A program made the translations under genes and the position numbers. This document shows positions 4,699 to 6,132 of a stretch of 6,132 nucleotides of DNA, one piece after another. The notes beneath the pieces were generated by a model that made no database searches, was not told the origin of the DNA, and worked only from the letters and a program-made list of their open reading frames with translations. The DNA is from Acinetobacter sp. WCHA45 (GTDB taxonomy: Bacteria > Pseudomonadota > Gammaproteobacteria > Pseudomonadales > Moraxellaceae). Every line of letters starts with the position of its first letter. Positions within the stretch are counted from its first letter, which is position 1. Where the stretch lies: assembly GCF_002165255.2 (NCBI RefSeq), contig NZ_CP028558.1:1-6132 (forward strand), read 5' to 3'.

Positions 4699-6036
4699 CT
4701 ATATGGACAATTCCAAGTCAAGCACAGGATTTAGATTTCGTTCTTTGATTGCTATTTTCTGTGCACGTCTGCTTGGCATCTTTTGAGAACGATTGCGTTT
4801 GTTTTGTTGTTCCAGTTCTTCATGCTGTTGTTGGATATGATTCAGAACAGCACCCAACCGTTTATTCTCAACAATCTCTCGCTGATTCAGCTGACTTAAT
4901 TTATCGAAGAGGCTGTAATTGATCTTTCGGCCATCATGCATGAGGGCTACAGTACCATCCGGGTATTCCAGGAACTCAAGATACTTACCGATCAACCTTT
5001 GATTTTCTTCGGTGTTTTCCAGGAGATATACGCATTTATCATAAGTAATCGTCAGGCTATTCGTGACTCTGCGGGGTTCACGCCAAGTAAAAATATCATC
5101 TAATTCTTCGGCTGTTTCAGTGATAGGCCGATGTAGATCCTTAGGATTAAAAGCCATCTTGGCGAACTTCTGATTGAACTGCTCAATGAAGCAGGGTAGC
5201 CAGGCATTAGCTTGCTCAATCGAGCTGATACCTTCCAGACGCATCTCCTTGATCAGACGGTCCTGAAGGGTTCTGTTGGCACGTTCCACACGGCCTTTGG
5301 CCTGTGGTGAATTGGCGAAGATGATATCGATATTCAGGGTACTGAGTACGCGTCCAAACTGGGTAATCTTGGTGTCTTTCTTGCTGCTTTGATTCACCCT
5401 GAAGACTGAATGTTTGTCGCTGTAAAATGCCAACGGCTTACCATGCTGCTCAACATACAAGCGTGTTGAAATCATATAATCAAAGGCTGATTCTGATTCA
5501 CAGAAGCGTAAATGCTGCAATTTTCCTGTAGCATCATCGATAAACACCAGCAGACAGCATTTAGCAGCGCGTCCTTCAAACCAGTCATGATATGAGCCAT
5601 CAATTTGGATCAGTTCACCAAAGCAATCCCGGTTGTAACGAGGCTGATACGGGCGTTTCAGGCGCTTGGATCGAGGAATCCATAAGTCAGCTGCAATCAT
5701 CCAGGAACGCAGGGTTTCTACTGAAAGATCGAATCCATGTACGGTGGTGAGCTTTTCATGCGCTAAAGTGGGTCCGAAACCATGGAGTTGGTCAGAAACA
5801 ATATTGAGGCACTTGAGTCTGAGTTCTTCAGGAAGTTTGGAATTGCTGATTTGGCCACGACCGGCATGGGCTAATGCAGCGGGACCTTGAGCTTTGTATT
5901 TCTGCAGTAAGCGTCTGATCTGACGTTCTGAAATATGAAGTAGCTGAGCAGCCTGGGATTGAGTTATGCGTTGATCACAGATTTCTTGCAAGACCGACAA
6001 TCGTTTAAGTTCTTTATCCGACATAGACACCAACAT
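4699..6036 (-). CDS. ISNCY (IS1202-type) DDE transposase
   Basis: The open frame extends to an ATG at 6072, giving 457 aa. I place the start at the ATG at 6036 (445 aa) because a TAGAAT -10-like box (6078-6073 on the minus strand) abuts the outermost ATG. The ATG at 6024 (MSDKELKRL) is equally possible, and none has a good ribosome site. In the 457-aa numbering, an N-terminal helix-turn-helix spans about 34-57 (ITQSQAAQLLHISERQIRRL). The rve-type catalytic core has D158 (IQIDGS), D219 (FYSDKH) and E263 (GRVERANRTLQ), a complete DDE triad. The C-terminal end (about 405-445) is a basic, glutamine-rich coiled coil. It catalyses cut-and-paste or copy-out movement of the element through the terminal repeats. 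No frameshift or stop interrupts it, so it is probably active. Confidence 0.93.
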   Translation of the reverse strand: MLVSMSDKELKRLSVLQEICDQRITQSQAAQLLHISERQIRRLLQKYKAQGPAALAHAGRGQISNSKLPEELRLKCLNIVSDQLHGFGPTLAHEKLTTVHGFDLSVETLRSWMIAADLWIPRSKRLKRPYQPRYNRDCFGELIQIDGSYHDWFEGRAAKCCLLVFIDDATGKLQHLRFCESESAFDYMISTRLYVEQHGKPLAFYSDKHSVFRVNQSSKKDTKITQFGRVLSTLNIDIIFANSPQAKGRVERANRTLQDRLIKEMRLEGISSIEQANAWLPCFIEQFNQKFAKMAFNPKDLHRPITETAEELDDIFTWREPRRVTNSLTITYDKCVYLLENTEENQRLIGKYLEFLEYPDGTVALMHDGRKINYSLFDKLSQLNQREIVENKRLGAVLNHIQQQHEELEQQNKRNRSQKMPSRRAQKIAIKERNLNPVLDLELSI

Positions 6037-6107
6037 ATCAAACCGTCCGCTAACGAAATTGCAAAAGTGCATATTCTAAAAGCGGACATTTTTACTTTGG
6101 AGAAACC

Positions 6108-6132
6108 GGACATTTCTATTTTGGAGTTACAC
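6108..6132 (-). repeat. Terminal inverted repeat of the IS (transposase 5' side)
   Basis: Read on the minus strand it starts GTGTAACTCC and continues to AGAAATGTCC. An inner copy of the block GGACATTT...TTTGGAG lies at 6084-6102 (17 of 19 bases match 6108-6126), 24 bp further in. The last base of the window is the outer base of this repeat. Confidence 0.8.

Larger units (their letters stand above)
4649..6132 (-). mobile_element. ISNCY/IS1202-like insertion sequence, about 1.48 kb
   Basis: The element is bounded by 25-bp imperfect terminal inverted repeats (21 of 25 matching) and holds one transposase gene on the minus strand that fills nearly all of it. Each end has a second, inner copy of the AGAAATGTCC motif, the likely pair of transposase binding sites. 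The base composition is more GC-rich than the flanking plasmid DNA. The window stops exactly at the outer end, so the target duplication cannot be checked. The family assignment comes from the transposase type; the IS name is not given because it cannot be confirmed here. Confidence 0.85.

Noticed and set aside
4604..4786. 60-codon plus-strand frame across the left IS border
   Set aside because: It overlaps the end of the small cysteine protein and runs antisense into the transposase. It is created by the insertion junction.
5666..5890. 74-codon plus-strand frame inside the IS
   Set aside because: It is antisense to the transposase with no start signal and no recognisable product.

Overview
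The window looks like part of an Acinetobacter plasmid. The supporting signs are AT-rich DNA, a Rep_3-type (RepB/RepM-like) initiator with four 22-bp iterons, the partner DNA-binding gene usually found behind that rep gene in Acinetobacter plasmids, two XerC/XerD recombination sites of the pdif type, and an ISNCY/IS1202-like insertion sequence. The genus call rests on recognising these families and motifs, not on a database search.

Layout. (1) Positions 5-1035 form a compact pdif module: two 28-bp Xer sites in opposite orientation enclose a minus-strand operon of a small multidrug resistance (SMR, EmrE-like) efflux pump and a TetR-family repressor. A sigma70-like promoter and an overlapping palindrome in front of the pump gene suggest that the repressor controls its own operon, with pump substrates as likely inducers. 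(2) Positions 1036-1180 hold a plus-strand terminator with no matching gene. (3) Positions 1181-2862 are the minus-strand replication operon: repB, a HTH/coiled-coil DNA-binding protein overlapping it by 8 bp, and a 47-aa single-span membrane protein. (4) Positions 2888-3006 carry an inverted partial iteron in the rep leader and four tandem iterons, the likely origin. (5) Positions 3007-4099 contain no convincing gene. They hold an AT-rich stretch, 26-bp tandem repeats inside an 11-bp inverted repeat, further TTCGCT motifs, a plus-strand terminator, and then a cluster of GTAC-centred palindromes. (6) Positions 4100-4638 are a plus-strand two-gene unit: a ribbon-helix-helix protein with a coiled coil, and a 54-aa double-CxxC (zinc-ribbon-like) protein starting with TTG. 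(7) Positions 4649-6132 are a complete-looking insertion sequence with 25-bp imperfect terminal inverted repeats, doubled subterminal motifs and one DDE transposase gene. The window ends exactly at its outer terminal repeat.

How the parts work together: RepB and the iterons maintain the plasmid, and the host XerC/XerD recombinases could move or invert the efflux module. The GTAC palindromes are candidate binding sites for the adjacent ribbon-helix-helix protein, as an autoregulated operator or a partition or relaxosome site. The least described parts are the RHH/zinc-ribbon pair with its palindrome cluster, the 47-aa membrane protein and the repeat-rich DNA next to the iterons.
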